Source: Clostridia bacterium (GTDB lineage Bacteria; Bacillota; Clostridia; Oscillospirales; CAG-382). From it: 39,655 bases of DNA. This document shows, one piece after another, positions 8,350 through 17,142 of this stretch (its first letter is position 1; each line of letters opens with the position of its first letter). The stretch is taken from the NCBI GenBank assembly GCA_017561145.1, contig JAFZDO010000004.1, positions 1 through 39,655 on the forward strand. Direction: 5' to 3'. The notes below the pieces were generated by a model. That model did not search any database and had not been told where the DNA came from. It saw nothing but the letters and a program-made list of their open reading frames with translations. Made by a program: the position numbers and the translations under genes.

Positions 8350-8373
8350 GTGTCTGCGAAGAAACGCAGACAC
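8350..8373 (-). terminator. Intrinsic terminator of rplS
   Basis: Nine-base perfect stem GTGTCTGCG / CGCAGACAC, followed on the minus strand by TTTTGCTTTTT. It separates rplS from lepB, so lepB expression depends on read-through or a promoter not identified. Confidence 0.8.
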
Positions 8374-8385
8374 CAAAGAGCCGTT

Positions 8386-8727
8386 TTAGATTTTTTCCTT
8401 GACCTTAGCGTTCTTACCAACTCTATCACGCAAGTAGTAGAGCTTAGCGCGGCGAACTTTACCGTAGCGAACTACTTCAACTGCCTGTACGTTCGGGGAG
8501 TGGATGGGGAAGGTCTTTTCGGTACCAACACCGTAGGATACTCTTCTTACAGTGAAGGTTTCGGAAATACCGCCGTTCTTTCTTGCGATAACGGTGCCTT
8601 CAAAGATCTGAGTTCTGACTCTTGTTCCCTCAACGATTCTCTGCGAAACCTTAACGGTATCACCAACGTTGAATTCAGGGATTTCGGTTTTAAGCTGCTC
8701 GTTTGTAAATGCTTTCAAAATATCCAA
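8386..8727 (-). CDS. rplS: 50S ribosomal protein L19
   Basis: 113 aa from a TTG start at 8727. Family motifs: [48 protein letters not shown] and KAKLYYLR-like [10 protein letters not shown] choose TTG because a perfect GGAGG (8736-8740) lies 8 nt upstream and the resulting N-terminus [13 protein letters not shown] matches the normal L19 start. The ATG at 8760 would add 11 residues not seen in the family and place the Shine-Dalgarno inside the gene. A strong promoter lies upstream and a hairpin downstream, so it is transcribed alone. Confidence 0.93.
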   Translation of the reverse strand: MDILKAFTNEQLKTEIPEFNVGDTVKVSQRIVEGTRVRTQIFEGTVIARKNGGISETFTVRRVSYGVGTEKTFPIHSPNVQAVEVVRYGKVRRAKLYYLRDRVGKNAKVKEKI

Positions 8728-8791
8728 AGCTTTTACCTCCATTTTTTCTAAGGCGTTCATGCGCAGCCGCAGAGGACCACCCGTAATTTAA
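8728..8791 (-). ncRNA. Possible L19 leader in the rplS 5' UTR
   Basis: The transcript from the rplS promoter has a leader of about 60 nt containing GGGTGGTCCTCTGCGG before the Shine-Dalgarno. Bacillota rplS genes often carry the autoregulatory L19 leader (Rfam family L19_leader), and the position fits. I could not test the covariance model. Confidence 0.4.
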
Positions 8792-8797
8792 CGACCA

Positions 8798-8826
8798 ATT
8801 ATAGCATATAAATTTCGAAAAATCAA
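8798..8826 (-). promoter_or_regulatory. Sigma-A promoter of rplS
   Basis: On the minus strand TTGATT (8821-8826), a 17-nt spacer and TATAAT (8798-8803), preceded by TGC, which makes an extended -10. Confidence 0.85.
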
Positions 8827-8908
8827 GTGTTTTTGCGCATTTTTAACGATTTTTCGCTAATTTCAATATGTTGTATATCTGCCCTTTTGCGTTACCCAAC
8901 AGATTGTG

Positions 8909-9619
8909 TTAATCTCTCGGTCTGAAACGCGAAACGTAATAAAGTATCTGCATGATCGAGGTGACGAGTGCGGCGATATAGGTAAGCGCCGCGGCGGAAA
9001 GCACCTTCTTTGCACCCTTTAGCTCTTCCCCATTCAACGCGCCGACACGCTCGAGCGCGACCAACGCACGCGAGGATGCATCGATCTCGACCGGAAGCGT
9101 TGCGAGCTGGAACACCGCAACTGCCGAAAACAGCACGAGTCCGAGCGCATAGAGGAACAAGCCGAGCTCGTGACCTGCCACAGACGCGGTATAGGTCATA
9201 ATACAGCCGACCACGATAAGGATAGGGCCGAGCATCGAGCCGATGCGGGTGATCTTCACCATCGCCATACGGAAGCGGATGGGCGAATAGTTATATGCAT
9301 ACTGCAACGCGTGTCCCGCCTCGTGCGCGGCAACGCCGATAGCGGCGATGCTTTTGCTTCCGTAAACCGAATCGGAAAGCGAGATTTTGTTTTCCTTGGG
9401 GTCGTAGTGGTCGGTAAGATGGCCCGAAACTCTGCCGATGGCAACGTTGTTGACGCCGCCTGCGCGAAGAACGAGATCTGCCGCCTCTGCGCCTGTCAAG
9501 CCCTTTTCGGATGCGATACGGGAAAATTTGCTGAACCTTGTTTTAACAAGGATCTGCGCACCGAAAGCGAGTATCATTGCAGGAAGCATAAAGAGAAGAT
9601 ACTGTAAATATCCGTACAA
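8909..9619 (-). CDS. YugP-type neutral zinc metallopeptidase (membrane)
   Basis: 236 aa of the Zn_peptidase_2 (PF04298) type. An N-terminal helix (about 5-24) is followed by a cytosolic catalytic stretch with HEAGH at 99-103 (zinc-binding HExxH) and SLSDSVYGSKS before it. Three further hydrophobic helices follow (about 127-175 and near 212-230). The DHYDPKENKISLS segment is typical of the family. The start is TTG at 9619, supported by GAGGTG 7 nt upstream. Probable role: membrane protein turnover; substrate unknown. It lies 21 bp behind thiT on the same strand, so may be co-transcribed from the TPP-controlled promoter. Confidence 0.88.
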   Translation of the reverse strand: MYGYLQYLLFMLPAMILAFGAQILVKTRFSKFSRIASEKGLTGAEAADLVLRAGGVNNVAIGRVSGHLTDHYDPKENKISLSDSVYGSKSIAAIGVAAHEAGHALQYAYNYSPIRFRMAMVKITRIGSMLGPILIVVGCIMTYTASVAGHELGLFLYALGLVLFSAVAVFQLATLPVEIDASSRALVALERVGALNGEELKGAKKVLSAAALTYIAALVTSIMQILYYVSRFRPRD

Positions 9620-9640
9620 TTAGATTCACCTCAAAAATTG

Positions 9641-10216
9641 TTAATTCGGCAATTTTTGCAGAGGCTTTGTGAGCAAAAGCGCAACGATAAGCGCGATTAT
9701 CATGTTACCGAGCATATAACTGCCGTTATATATTAATGAATAAAGATATGCTGTGTCACCGCCGAAGCTCATTCCGAAAAGCTCGACGTTATCGCCTACT
9801 GCAAGCTTCCAGATGGTTACGCCTGCAATAAAATGGACTGCAAAGCGGGCAAGCGCGGCAACAGCGGTGCCTGCGAAAAGTCCCCATTTTTTGTTGCGGA
9901 AAAATCCTGCAAGACCGACCATTCCGTATGCAAGAACGTAATCGAGCAATACCGAGGGCAAGCCCCAACCGATACCGCCGCCGATAAGGCATTCAAGAAG
10001 GCCCAGGATAAGACCTGCGGGAACAGCCCACATTGCGCCACGGCGCCAACCCAATATTATTATGGGTATCATAACGAAATCTATACTTCCGCCGTTTGCC
10101 CAAAGGTCGATACGAAACGGAGGAAAACGAAGAAGGCTGAAAACGACCGCCAACGCGATCATCAAAGCCGCTTCGCAAAGGCAATAAATGGTTTTTCTGC
10201 TTTTGGTGTTTTTCAT
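9641..10216 (-). CDS. thiT: Energy-coupling factor thiamine transporter S component
   Basis: 191 aa with six hydrophobic helices. It has family signatures for thiamine binding: GGSIDFVMIPI, LLDYVLAY, ARFAVHFIAGVTIW and YNGSYMLGN. ThiT is the substrate-capture subunit that docks to a shared ECF module (EcfA, EcfA', EcfT) encoded elsewhere. None of those genes is in this window. A TPP riboswitch and a terminator-like hairpin sit between its promoter and the ATG, so thiamine uptake should shut down when TPP is plentiful. The ribosome binding site is AAAGGAAG. Confidence 0.95.
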   Translation of the reverse strand: MKNTKSRKTIYCLCEAALMIALAVVFSLLRFPPFRIDLWANGGSIDFVMIPIIILGWRRGAMWAVPAGLILGLLECLIGGGIGWGLPSVLLDYVLAYGMVGLAGFFRNKKWGLFAGTAVAALARFAVHFIAGVTIWKLAVGDNVELFGMSFGGDTAYLYSLIYNGSYMLGNMIIALIVALLLTKPLQKLPN

Positions 10217-10253
10217 AAAATCTTCCTTTCTTTGGAACCTTACGAAAAAGCGC

Positions 10254-10293
10254 CTAAAAATATCAAAGTCCCAAAATAACTAAATTTCGGGAC
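10254..10293 (-). terminator. Expression-platform hairpin of the TPP riboswitch
   Basis: On the minus strand GTCCCGAAAT / ATTTTGGGAC forms a ten-pair stem with one G-U (10268-10293), followed by TTTGATATTTTTA. Its position between the aptamer and thiT fits transcription termination in the bound state. Confidence 0.7.
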
Positions 10294-10317
10294 AATGTAC
10301 CTTAAAGTCAATGCACG

Positions 10318-10408
10318 CTTTGTGCACTCTCCCTACGGCGGCATTATCCGCATCAGGTTCCTCGGGTATGTTCTCAGCCGTATGCTTATGCACACAGCAC
10401 CCCGTAAC
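10318..10408 (-). promoter_or_regulatory. TPP riboswitch (THI element)
   Basis: The minus strand shows the conserved aptamer blocks in order: ACGGGGTGC, GGCTGAGA, ACCCG, ACCTGAT, CGGATAATGCCG and GTAGGGA. This is close to the textbook consensus. It controls the thiT transcript. Confidence 0.95.
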
Positions 10409-10453
10409 TTGATTTAATTTTTAGATTTCAAGCAGAGCTCTTGCTTTGCAAAC

Positions 10454-10482
10454 AATATAACTCAAATGTTTGATTTTGTCAA
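10454..10482 (-). promoter_or_regulatory. Sigma-A promoter of the thiT transcript
   Basis: TTGACA (10477-10482), a 17-nt spacer and TATATT (10454-10459) on the minus strand. It starts the riboswitch leader about 40 nt before the aptamer and lies immediately after the stop of the upstream lipoprotein gene. Confidence 0.8.
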
Positions 10483-10493
10483 TAGCCAAATTG

Positions 10494-11270
10494 TTAATTT
10501 TCCGAGTTTTCGCTTTCGGTATACAGGGGAACGCTGACGCCGTTGCCGAAATCGTTATAATTCACCTTTGCGACGATATCAAGGTCGACCGTGTAATCCG
10601 ATTCGGGCACGCTGTATCCCGGCACGTAGGCGGGAGTATCGAAAAGCGTTACGGTAAATTCATATCTGCAGCTTACGACCTTGCCGTCCTTTACGGTATA
10701 AATACATTTTGTGTCGCTGTAACGGGTCTTGTCGCGTTGCGGCTTTTTGATAACGCTTGCGAGACTGTAAAGATCATCGCCGATAACGCTGTTACATATA
10801 AAGTCGCTGTCCTTACGTACGATCTCGACCGTTTTGCCGACAGAGCTGCTTTTTTCCGTAATGCTGACGACCTCCTCGGGCAGAGCGATAAGCCTTGCAT
10901 AGGGGAATTTTCCCAATATCTGCTCTTGTGTGCGGTCGAAGGTGTTCACACCGCTTTTCTCGACCGAAACGAGCTTGCCGTCGGCGTAATAATTTTGTGC
11001 CGCGGCAGATTGACCCATGTAGGTTTGGGAAAAATCGTTGTATGCTCTTCCCTCGCTTCGATCGAAAAAAATATCGCCTCTTGCGTAATAAATGGTAACG
11101 CCGCTGACGGTGATCTCGATAAGATAACCGCCCGAAACGAGATCTTCGCCGTTTACCGCATCGATCGCGCTTTTAAGCTCGGTCAACCGAGCGCTGTCCG
11201 ATAAGTCGCCGTCGGCGCAGCCGCAAAGAAGCGACAGCGCCAACAGACAGATCAATAGGCATTTTTTCAT
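10494..11270 (-). CDS. Lipoprotein of the GldG/DUF4340 ABC cassette
   Basis: 258 aa. The signal peptide MKKCLLICLLALSLLCGC ends in a lipobox (LLCGC), so the mature protein is probably a membrane-anchored extracytoplasmic lipoprotein. The mature part is beta-rich with no catalytic motif I recognise. Segments such as GGYLIEITVSGVTIYYARGD loosely recall LolA-like folds, which is speculative. Its ATG overlaps the stop of the DUF4340 gene (ATGA), tying it to the ABC cassette. It is the last gene before the thiT promoter. Confidence 0.75.
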   Translation of the reverse strand: MKKCLLICLLALSLLCGCADGDLSDSARLTELKSAIDAVNGEDLVSGGYLIEITVSGVTIYYARGDIFFDRSEGRAYNDFSQTYMGQSAAAQNYYADGKLVSVEKSGVNTFDRTQEQILGKFPYARLIALPEEVVSITEKSSSVGKTVEIVRKDSDFICNSVIGDDLYSLASVIKKPQRDKTRYSDTKCIYTVKDGKVVSCRYEFTVTLFDTPAYVPGYSVPESDYTVDLDIVAKVNYNDFGNGVSVPLYTESENSEN

Positions 11271-13699
11271 CTTGTGATTATCTCGCCGTTGATATATTTG
11301 AAAAGATTGTCTCTCGCTTCCTTTACGTCCTCAACGAGGCAGTAATAACCGCCCTGACCGTCGATGGTGAAGTAGCACTTCGAGGAGGATACGCGGTAGA
11401 AAACGATTTCGGGAGAATAGGTTTCGGTGTAGACCTTAACTCTGAGATATTCCTCCGACTTTTCGTTTTCGTTGGGGATATATTCATCGTGGAGATAGAT
11501 AGATATTATCGACTGATAGAGATATTTGAAGCTGGTAACGTCGTAATTCTTGCCCTGATACTTAACGGCACCGAGCGAGCCTTCATCGTTAAGCGAGAGG
11601 TCGAAGGAATGGGTAGTTCCGTCGGCGGTGATCTCCATTTTGGAAATATCGACTATATAGATCGAAAGAAGCGAGTGATCGAGATATTCGACCATACCCC
11701 ACGAAAGGAAGGGCGCAGTCTCCTTTGATACCTCTACGATAACGTCGGGAGTTGCGTTGACGGTTTCGCCCTCTACCTCACCCGTGAAGGTGGAATAGAG
11801 ATAATATTTACCCTCTTCGTTGGGCTTGGATACGTAGATGTCGGTAACGATCTCCTGAAATTCGAAGGAGAAGTGCTTGTCGGGCGTATCGAGGCCGTAT
11901 TTTGCAAGGATCTCCTTATCGATGGTCGAAGCATCGCCGTCCTTCGAAAAGCCGCAGGCAACAACGCGGTCGCCGGTAAGTGCCGCCATAGTCTGAACGA
12001 AGGTGTTGAAGTTAGACATATCGAGGTAGTTATAGTTTCTGCCCTCGGGAATATATTCGTTCGGAGCGGTGAGCTTCCAGGTGCCGCCTACTGCGGTGCT
12101 GGGCTGTGCATCACTGCCGTCAACGTAGATCCTGATTTCGTCGAAGACAACGAAGGATTTTTGAAGCTGAGGAACGTCGAATCCGAAACGGATATACTTG
12201 ATAACGCTTTCGTCGGTAAACGAGAATTCATATCTCTTGACGCTTCCGTCGGAGTGGCTTATCGAAAGCGAGCCGTTTTCGATCTCGTGCCAGTTGTTGC
12301 CGTCATAGGACTTGGTAAGCGTTATCTTTTCGGGAAGGTACGCGCCGTTGGTTTCGTCACGGAGAAGACCGAAAACGACCTTGTATTCCCCGTTTTTGCT
12401 CTGCTTTGCAAGCGCGCCCTCGATATAGGTCGCCTTGCCGTCCGAGCTTGTAAATGCACCGAACACGTCGATGTGCTTTTGCCAGTTGTTTTCGTAGCTT
12501 GCATAATCGGTCGCGTTCTTTTTATCACAGATAACGGTAGAGATAGCCGAGGTATCGACCGCCGCGAGGTTGCTTGCGGGGTTAAAATCGCCCTGTCGCT
12601 TTGCGATCGCGCTTATATTATCGCCGAAAAGGTCGATTCTGATGTTATCGATGGAAAGAACCTGCTCGCTGTTGGAGATGGGGTTTACGAGCATCGGCTT
12701 CATAAGGTCGGTTTCGGGAATGCCGAGCGAGGTCTTAACGGTCTCTGCGGAAATGAAATATATCTTGTCCTTACTTAAATTCTGAACGAGAGTATCCGCA
12801 TCGCCCTCTGCTTCGGTCGGCTCGAAAAGACCGCCGACGTAACGGGCGTAATAATAGCTGCCCGAGGAAGCGGCGTTGCCGATATAAACGGTGTGGAGGA
12901 AATATCTGTTGGTCTTGTCGGCTTCGGTCATTATGGTGTAAAAGCCGTTTGCGGGCTTTTCGGGATCGAGACCGTAGCTGCTCCAATCCTTATCCTTGGG
13001 CTTTTCCATTTTGCCGACGGTTACGGGATAACGGCAATCGGTGGTGACCTGAGAAAAGATCTCGTCGCTATAGTCGACCGCACGCGAGGAGCCGAAATAG
13101 AATTCGCCTGCGTCCTTATAGATCGAATATTTGCCGTGGCTGTTGGAAATGGTGAGGAAGGATATCTGGCTTCTGTTGATCGCGGGGAAGATAAACGGAG
13201 CGCCCGTAGCGGTAACCGTATCGCCGTCTGCGTCATAGCCGTCGAAGGGACGAACCGCTATCGAAAGCTCGCTCTTGCCGCAAAGCGAAAGCATGGCGTT
13301 GACCATCAACGCTTCGCCGTCGAAGCCGTAACGGGTGCCGTCGTAAAGCGTTTTAAAGAAATCCTTATATGCGATCTCCTTGGTGCTTCCTTTGGCACTT
13401 ACGACAACCTTTGCGTCGCCTGATGCGGTTTCAACCGAGATCGAGCCGTTTTCCTCGGCGATAGCCTCGGTGAAAAGATATATCATTTCCCAGCCGTCGT
13501 CATCGCCGTCATAGCCGTTAAGAGTAACGGTAACGTCGTCTTCGATTCCGACAACCGCCGCCTTGACCTCTTCGGTAAGGGTATAAAAGGGGTCGCCCAC
13601 CTCTTCGATGCCGTCGTCACGGAAGAAGACGAAATAGGTCGTAAACAATATCAACGCAACAAGCGCAAAGCTCGTTATTGTAATAATTTGTTTTTTCAT
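11267..13699 (-). CDS. DUF4340-type membrane-anchored protein with discoidin-like insert
   Basis: 810 aa, large for the family. One N-terminal membrane helix (about 5-26) with the rest outside. I see two stretches that look like DUF4340 halves (about 175-345 with SSYGLDPEKP, and about 560-790 with KYGLDTPDKHFSFEF). Between them, about 400-545, is a region like an F5/8 type C carbohydrate-binding domain (SYDGNNWHEI, VIKYIRFGFD, VFDEIRIYV). DUF4340 proteins typically accompany GldG-type ABC systems. Its role is unknown; the insert suggests glycan or surface binding (inference). It overlaps the lipoprotein gene by 4 bp. Confidence 0.8.
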   Translation of the reverse strand: MKKQIITITSFALVALILFTTYFVFFRDDGIEEVGDPFYTLTEEVKAAVVGIEDDVTVTLNGYDGDDDGWEMIYLFTEAIAEENGSISVETASGDAKVVVSAKGSTKEIAYKDFFKTLYDGTRYGFDGEALMVNAMLSLCGKSELSIAVRPFDGYDADGDTVTATGAPFIFPAINRSQISFLTISNSHGKYSIYKDAGEFYFGSSRAVDYSDEIFSQVTTDCRYPVTVGKMEKPKDKDWSSYGLDPEKPANGFYTIMTEADKTNRYFLHTVYIGNAASSGSYYYARYVGGLFEPTEAEGDADTLVQNLSKDKIYFISAETVKTSLGIPETDLMKPMLVNPISNSEQVLSIDNIRIDLFGDNISAIAKRQGDFNPASNLAAVDTSAISTVICDKKNATDYASYENNWQKHIDVFGAFTSSDGKATYIEGALAKQSKNGEYKVVFGLLRDETNGAYLPEKITLTKSYDGNNWHEIENGSLSISHSDGSVKRYEFSFTDESVIKYIRFGFDVPQLQKSFVVFDEIRIYVDGSDAQPSTAVGGTWKLTAPNEYIPEGRNYNYLDMSNFNTFVQTMAALTGDRVVACGFSKDGDASTIDKEILAKYGLDTPDKHFSFEFQEIVTDIYVSKPNEEGKYYLYSTFTGEVEGETVNATPDVIVEVSKETAPFLSWGMVEYLDHSLLSIYIVDISKMEITADGTTHSFDLSLNDEGSLGAVKYQGKNYDVTSFKYLYQSIISIYLHDEYIPNENEKSEEYLRVKVYTETYSPEIVFYRVSSSKCYFTIDGQGGYYCLVEDVKEARDNLFKYINGEIITR

Positions 13700-13741
13700 T
13701 TAAAACATCCTTAACAGTATAAAATCGGTTTTTACCGAAGT

Positions 13742-13765
13742 TACGCGCGGAATAAACCGCGCGTA
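13742..13765 (-). other. Intra-operon hairpin between the GldG-like and DUF4340 genes
   Basis: Perfect nine-base stem TACGCGCGG / CCGCGCGTA with a six-base loop in the 79-bp gap. No T-run follows on the minus strand, so it is more likely an mRNA-stability or partial-attenuation element than a terminator. Confidence 0.55.
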
Positions 13766-13778
13766 GCCTTAGAATTGA

Positions 13779-15350
13779 TTATAAGTGTCTTCTTCTGAAG
13801 AATACCACGATACCCATAATGATTATCGCGCCGGGGAAGATGGTGCAGATAAGGTAGGTAAGGGTTTTTGCGGTGCCGTTTTCGATCTCAAGCTTGGTTT
13901 CCTGGAATTCCTTGTAATCGATATCGGGAACGATACGGTTTGCGCTGAATACACGTGCCGCCGAAAGAACGATACGTCTGTTACCGTAGGTCGACTGGAA
14001 GATGTTTGCGGTATCTGCAAATTCGGTACTGCCGACAAGCATTACGTAGGAATATTCGGTAGCGTTATTTTCGCCGTAGCCGTACTTGGTGGAGAGAAGC
14101 ATAAGCGGCATTTCGCCCTTGGTGCCCTCTATAACCGAGCCGTCGGTGCCCTTGATTGTCGCTTTTGCGGTATCATAGGTGGAAAGCACGGTTTCAACGG
14201 TGAAGCCGTCCTGTGTGTTGTTATCGCGTACAAGCAATTCAACGCTTTCGGGGAATGCAACGGTGAAGCTGCCCTCTATGCTGCTTACCGTTTTTCTGAT
14301 CTGATATGCCGCACTGCCGTTTTGTGCATCCTCTGCAACGGCTGCAAACTTTGCGCTGATGGTGCTTGCGGACTTTTCAAGCGAGTGAGTATCGTCGGTG
14401 ATACGGTAAAGGGGATTGTAATCGATACCCCAGTTGTCGGAAAGCATCGACTGAAGGTTTTCGTGCTTGGTCGTCTGTGAGTCGACGAATACCATATAAG
14501 CGTTACGCGCCTTAAGGAATTCCGAGATCTTATCGGTTTCGGTAAGCGAAAGGTCGGTAACGGGGTCGTAGGTAATAAGAATTTCGGTGTTTTGGGGGAT
14601 ATCCTCCATATCAAGGTTTGCGGTCTTGATGCTGAATCCTGCGGAGGAAAGCTCGTAAACAAGGCCGAGAAGCGAGGAATTGCCCGAGATCTCGCCGTCT
14701 TCCATAATAGGCTCGCCGTTACCGTAGGTAAGGGTGACTACCTGCTGCTCCTTGATAGAGCTTTGCAAAATAGCGGTGGTAAGACGGAATTCGCCGTTGA
14801 ACGCGTAATATTCGCCGTTTTCATTGACCATAAGGAAGGAAGAAAGGTCGAGAACGCGCTTGTGATACATACCTTCAACGATAACGCTGTTTGCGGTAAG
14901 GGGGGTAGCGGTCTCCTCGAGGATCTTCTTTTCGAATTCGGGATCGGTGTCCAATTCCTTATATTCGATTCTTACGGTTCCTCGTTCTCCGCTGCCGTCA
15001 TAAAGCTTTTGGTAGGCCTCGGCAAGGTCGCGGATGACAACCTCGAGCTTTAAGCCGTTGTGCTCTTGTCCGTTGCCGTCATAGAAGCGGTCACGGGGAG
15101 ACATAAAGGTTACCGTGATATCAAGGTCCTTGCCAAGCTCGTCGAGAAGGCGGACGGTTTCATCTCCGATGGAGGTGAAATCCTCCTTGGTGAGGTCGAC
15201 CGTAAGGCTGCCCGAAAGCGAGAGCGAGGAGAGAAAAACGTTGATAACAAGGATAAGTGCGATAAAAACAAGGGTAAATGCGATCGAAAGTCCGCCGTAT
15301 TTATAGCGTCTGTTATCTCTGACAGCGGCATTTTTGTTTTTGTTGCTCAT
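13779..15350 (-). CDS. GldG-like ABC auxiliary protein
   Basis: 523 aa. Topology is a helix at about 22-44, a large extracytoplasmic domain, and a second helix at about 495-515 ending in FFRRRHL. The extracytoplasmic part starts SLTVDLTKEDFTSIGDETVRLL, the hallmark of the ABC_transp_aux family (PF09822, GldG), which often has a thioredoxin-like core. In Bacteroidetes, GldA-GldF-GldG is linked to gliding; in Clostridia no role is settled. It lies 19 bp after the permease gene. Confidence 0.88.
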   Translation of the reverse strand: MSNKNKNAAVRDNRRYKYGGLSIAFTLVFIALILVINVFLSSLSLSGSLTVDLTKEDFTSIGDETVRLLDELGKDLDITVTFMSPRDRFYDGNGQEHNGLKLEVVIRDLAEAYQKLYDGSGERGTVRIEYKELDTDPEFEKKILEETATPLTANSVIVEGMYHKRVLDLSSFLMVNENGEYYAFNGEFRLTTAILQSSIKEQQVVTLTYGNGEPIMEDGEISGNSSLLGLVYELSSAGFSIKTANLDMEDIPQNTEILITYDPVTDLSLTETDKISEFLKARNAYMVFVDSQTTKHENLQSMLSDNWGIDYNPLYRITDDTHSLEKSASTISAKFAAVAEDAQNGSAAYQIRKTVSSIEGSFTVAFPESVELLVRDNNTQDGFTVETVLSTYDTAKATIKGTDGSVIEGTKGEMPLMLLSTKYGYGENNATEYSYVMLVGSTEFADTANIFQSTYGNRRIVLSAARVFSANRIVPDIDYKEFQETKLEIENGTAKTLTYLICTIFPGAIIIMGIVVFFRRRHL

Positions 15351-15369
15351 TGATATAATACCGCCTTTC

Positions 15370-16077
15370 TTATGCCCAACGGCGCTTTTCGATAACGCGC
15401 GTGGTTATGAATATTGCGACAGCCGCAAGCGAGATATAATAAACTATCGCAGAAACGTCAAGCGTTTGGTTTGTAAAGGGGATGAAACGGTCGATTACCG
15501 AGAACCATTTAAGGATAGTGCGCCAGAAGGTCGATTCGATATTTCCTGCGAGCAGGCTGATAAGAAGCATCGCAACGTTAACGCCCATTGCCGAGATAGC
15601 GGCGATAAGCTGATTTTCGGTAAGCGAGGAAAGAAGCACGCCGATCGCGATAAATGCCGCGCCGAGAAGGAACACGCCGAGGATATTTACCATGATCGAT
15701 GAGAGGTTGGGCGAGCCGTATTTGAAGAGCAACAGGAAATTGAAGCTGTTAACGACGAAGGTCGCGCCGAATACGGTGACAGCCGCAAGATATTTACCCA
15801 TTACGATACCGAATATCGAAACGGGGCTGGTGAGCAGGATTTGATCGGTACGGGTTCTTCTGTCCTCTGCGAAGAGCTTCATCGTGAGAAGCGGCAGGAG
15901 TATCGCGAACATCGCCATAAGATAAACGAAATAGTCGCCGATGTTGCCCGTGGTCTTTGCATAGAGCGTGGTGGCGGAGAAGATAAGTCCCGAAACTACA
16001 AGGAACATACCGCAGAAGATATATCCGATAGGAGTGTAAAAATAAGATTTAAGTTCTCTCGAATAGATCGCAAACAT
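15370..16077 (-). CDS. ABC-2 type permease, GldF-like
   Basis: 235 aa with six hydrophobic helices and short loops. The start MFAIYSRELKSYFYTPIGYIF is typical of GldF-like ABC-2 subunits, as is the TRTDQILLTSPVSIFGIVMGKYLA-type first loop. It abuts the ATPase stop with no gap, so the two are translated together. It probably forms the membrane channel of the exporter. Confidence 0.9.
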   Translation of the reverse strand: MFAIYSRELKSYFYTPIGYIFCGMFLVVSGLIFSATTLYAKTTGNIGDYFVYLMAMFAILLPLLTMKLFAEDRRTRTDQILLTSPVSIFGIVMGKYLAAVTVFGATFVVNSFNFLLLFKYGSPNLSSIMVNILGVFLLGAAFIAIGVLLSSLTENQLIAAISAMGVNVAMLLISLLAGNIESTFWRTILKWFSVIDRFIPFTNQTLDVSAIVYYISLAAVAIFITTRVIEKRRWA

Positions 16078-17049
16078 TTATTTCACACCCTTTCTCAATT
16101 TTTTGTCTTCCTTGTCCTTTTCCTTGCCGACAAGGCGCATAAAGATGTCTTCAAGGCTAAGCTCCATGCCTTCAAGACCGACAAGAGGCCAGTTTCTGCC
16201 CGAAAGCAGGGCAAAAAGCGGTTTTCTTATATCTACGCGGTCCTGCGATTCGATAAGATAGCTGATACTGTCTGTATCTCTTTTACCCAGAACGTCGGCA
16301 GATTTAACGCCGCCGAGCGATTTGATAGCCTTCAAAACCTCTTCCTGAGGGCCGACGATCTTTGCAACGAGCTTTCTCGAGCCGTCGACAGCGTTTACAA
16401 GATCCTCGGTCTTTTCGTTCGCAACGATCTCGCCCTTGTTGATGACGACGATCCTGTCGCAAACTGCCTGAACCTCGGGGAGGATGTGGGTGGAGAGGAT
16501 TATGGTATGCTCCTTACCGAGCATACGGATCAAATTACGGATCTCGATGATCTGACGGGGGTCAAGACCGATAGTGGGCTCGTCGAAAATAAGCACCTTC
16601 GGGTTGCCGATAAGCGCCTGCGCGATACCTACTCTCTGGCGGTAGCCCTTAGATAGGTTTTTGGTAAGGCGGTTTGCAACGTCCCAGATCTTTACGACCT
16701 CGCAAATTTCCTTTAAGTGCTGCTTGCGGGGGAGCTTGCAGCCCTTGAGATCGTAAACGAAGTTGAGATATTCGAGAACCGTCATTTCAAGGTAAAGAGG
16801 AGGAATTTCGGGCAAAAAGCCGATGTCCCTCTTTGCCTTTATGGGGTTTTGGAGAATATCTGTGCCGTCTATCTTGACCGAGCCGCTGTCGGCGGAAAGA
16901 TAGCCGGTGATTATATTAAGCGTGGTGCTTTTGCCTGCGCCGTTCGGGCCGAGGAAACCGAGAATTTCGCCCTCTTTAACCTCGAACGAGATGCCCTTTA
17001 CTGCGTGCTTATTGCCGTAGCTTTTTCGTACGTCGGTAATCTCTATCAT
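16078..17049 (-). CDS. ABC transporter ATP-binding protein, GldA-like
   Basis: 323 aa. Walker [10 protein letters not shown] (34-42), signature [15 protein letters not shown] (about 134), Walker [14 protein letters not shown], and the H-loop STHILPE. The length includes about 90 residues after the nucleotide-binding domain, as in other ABC-2 exporters of the Gld/Nat type. It is the first gene of the cassette, 93 bp after aspS. No terminator or promoter was seen in that gap, so read-through from aspS is possible. The ribosome binding site is weak. Confidence 0.92.
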   Translation of the reverse strand: MIEITDVRKSYGNKHAVKGISFEVKEGEILGFLGPNGAGKSTTLNIITGYLSADSGSVKIDGTDILQNPIKAKRDIGFLPEIPPLYLEMTVLEYLNFVYDLKGCKLPRKQHLKEICEVVKIWDVANRLTKNLSKGYRQRVGIAQALIGNPKVLIFDEPTIGLDPRQIIEIRNLIRMLGKEHTIILSTHILPEVQAVCDRIVVINKGEIVANEKTEDLVNAVDGSRKLVAKIVGPQEEVLKAIKSLGGVKSADVLGKRDTDSISYLIESQDRVDIRKPLFALLSGRNWPLVGLEGMELSLEDIFMRLVGKEKDKEDKKLRKGVK

Positions 17050-17142
17050 TTTTCTTGTCGATACACCGCGTTTTCCACCGCGCGTGAATCACGCCAACGG
17101 CTTTTGCGGTATATCTGCCTTTCTTACATATTTAAAAACGAA

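Noticed and set aside
7106-8389. Long plus-strand ORF of 427 codons
   Set aside because: It is the antisense shadow of rbgA and lepB, whose motifs are all on the minus strand.
8728-8760. ATG start of rplS at 8760
   Set aside because: It would place the GGAGG ribosome binding site inside the gene and add residues not found in L19.
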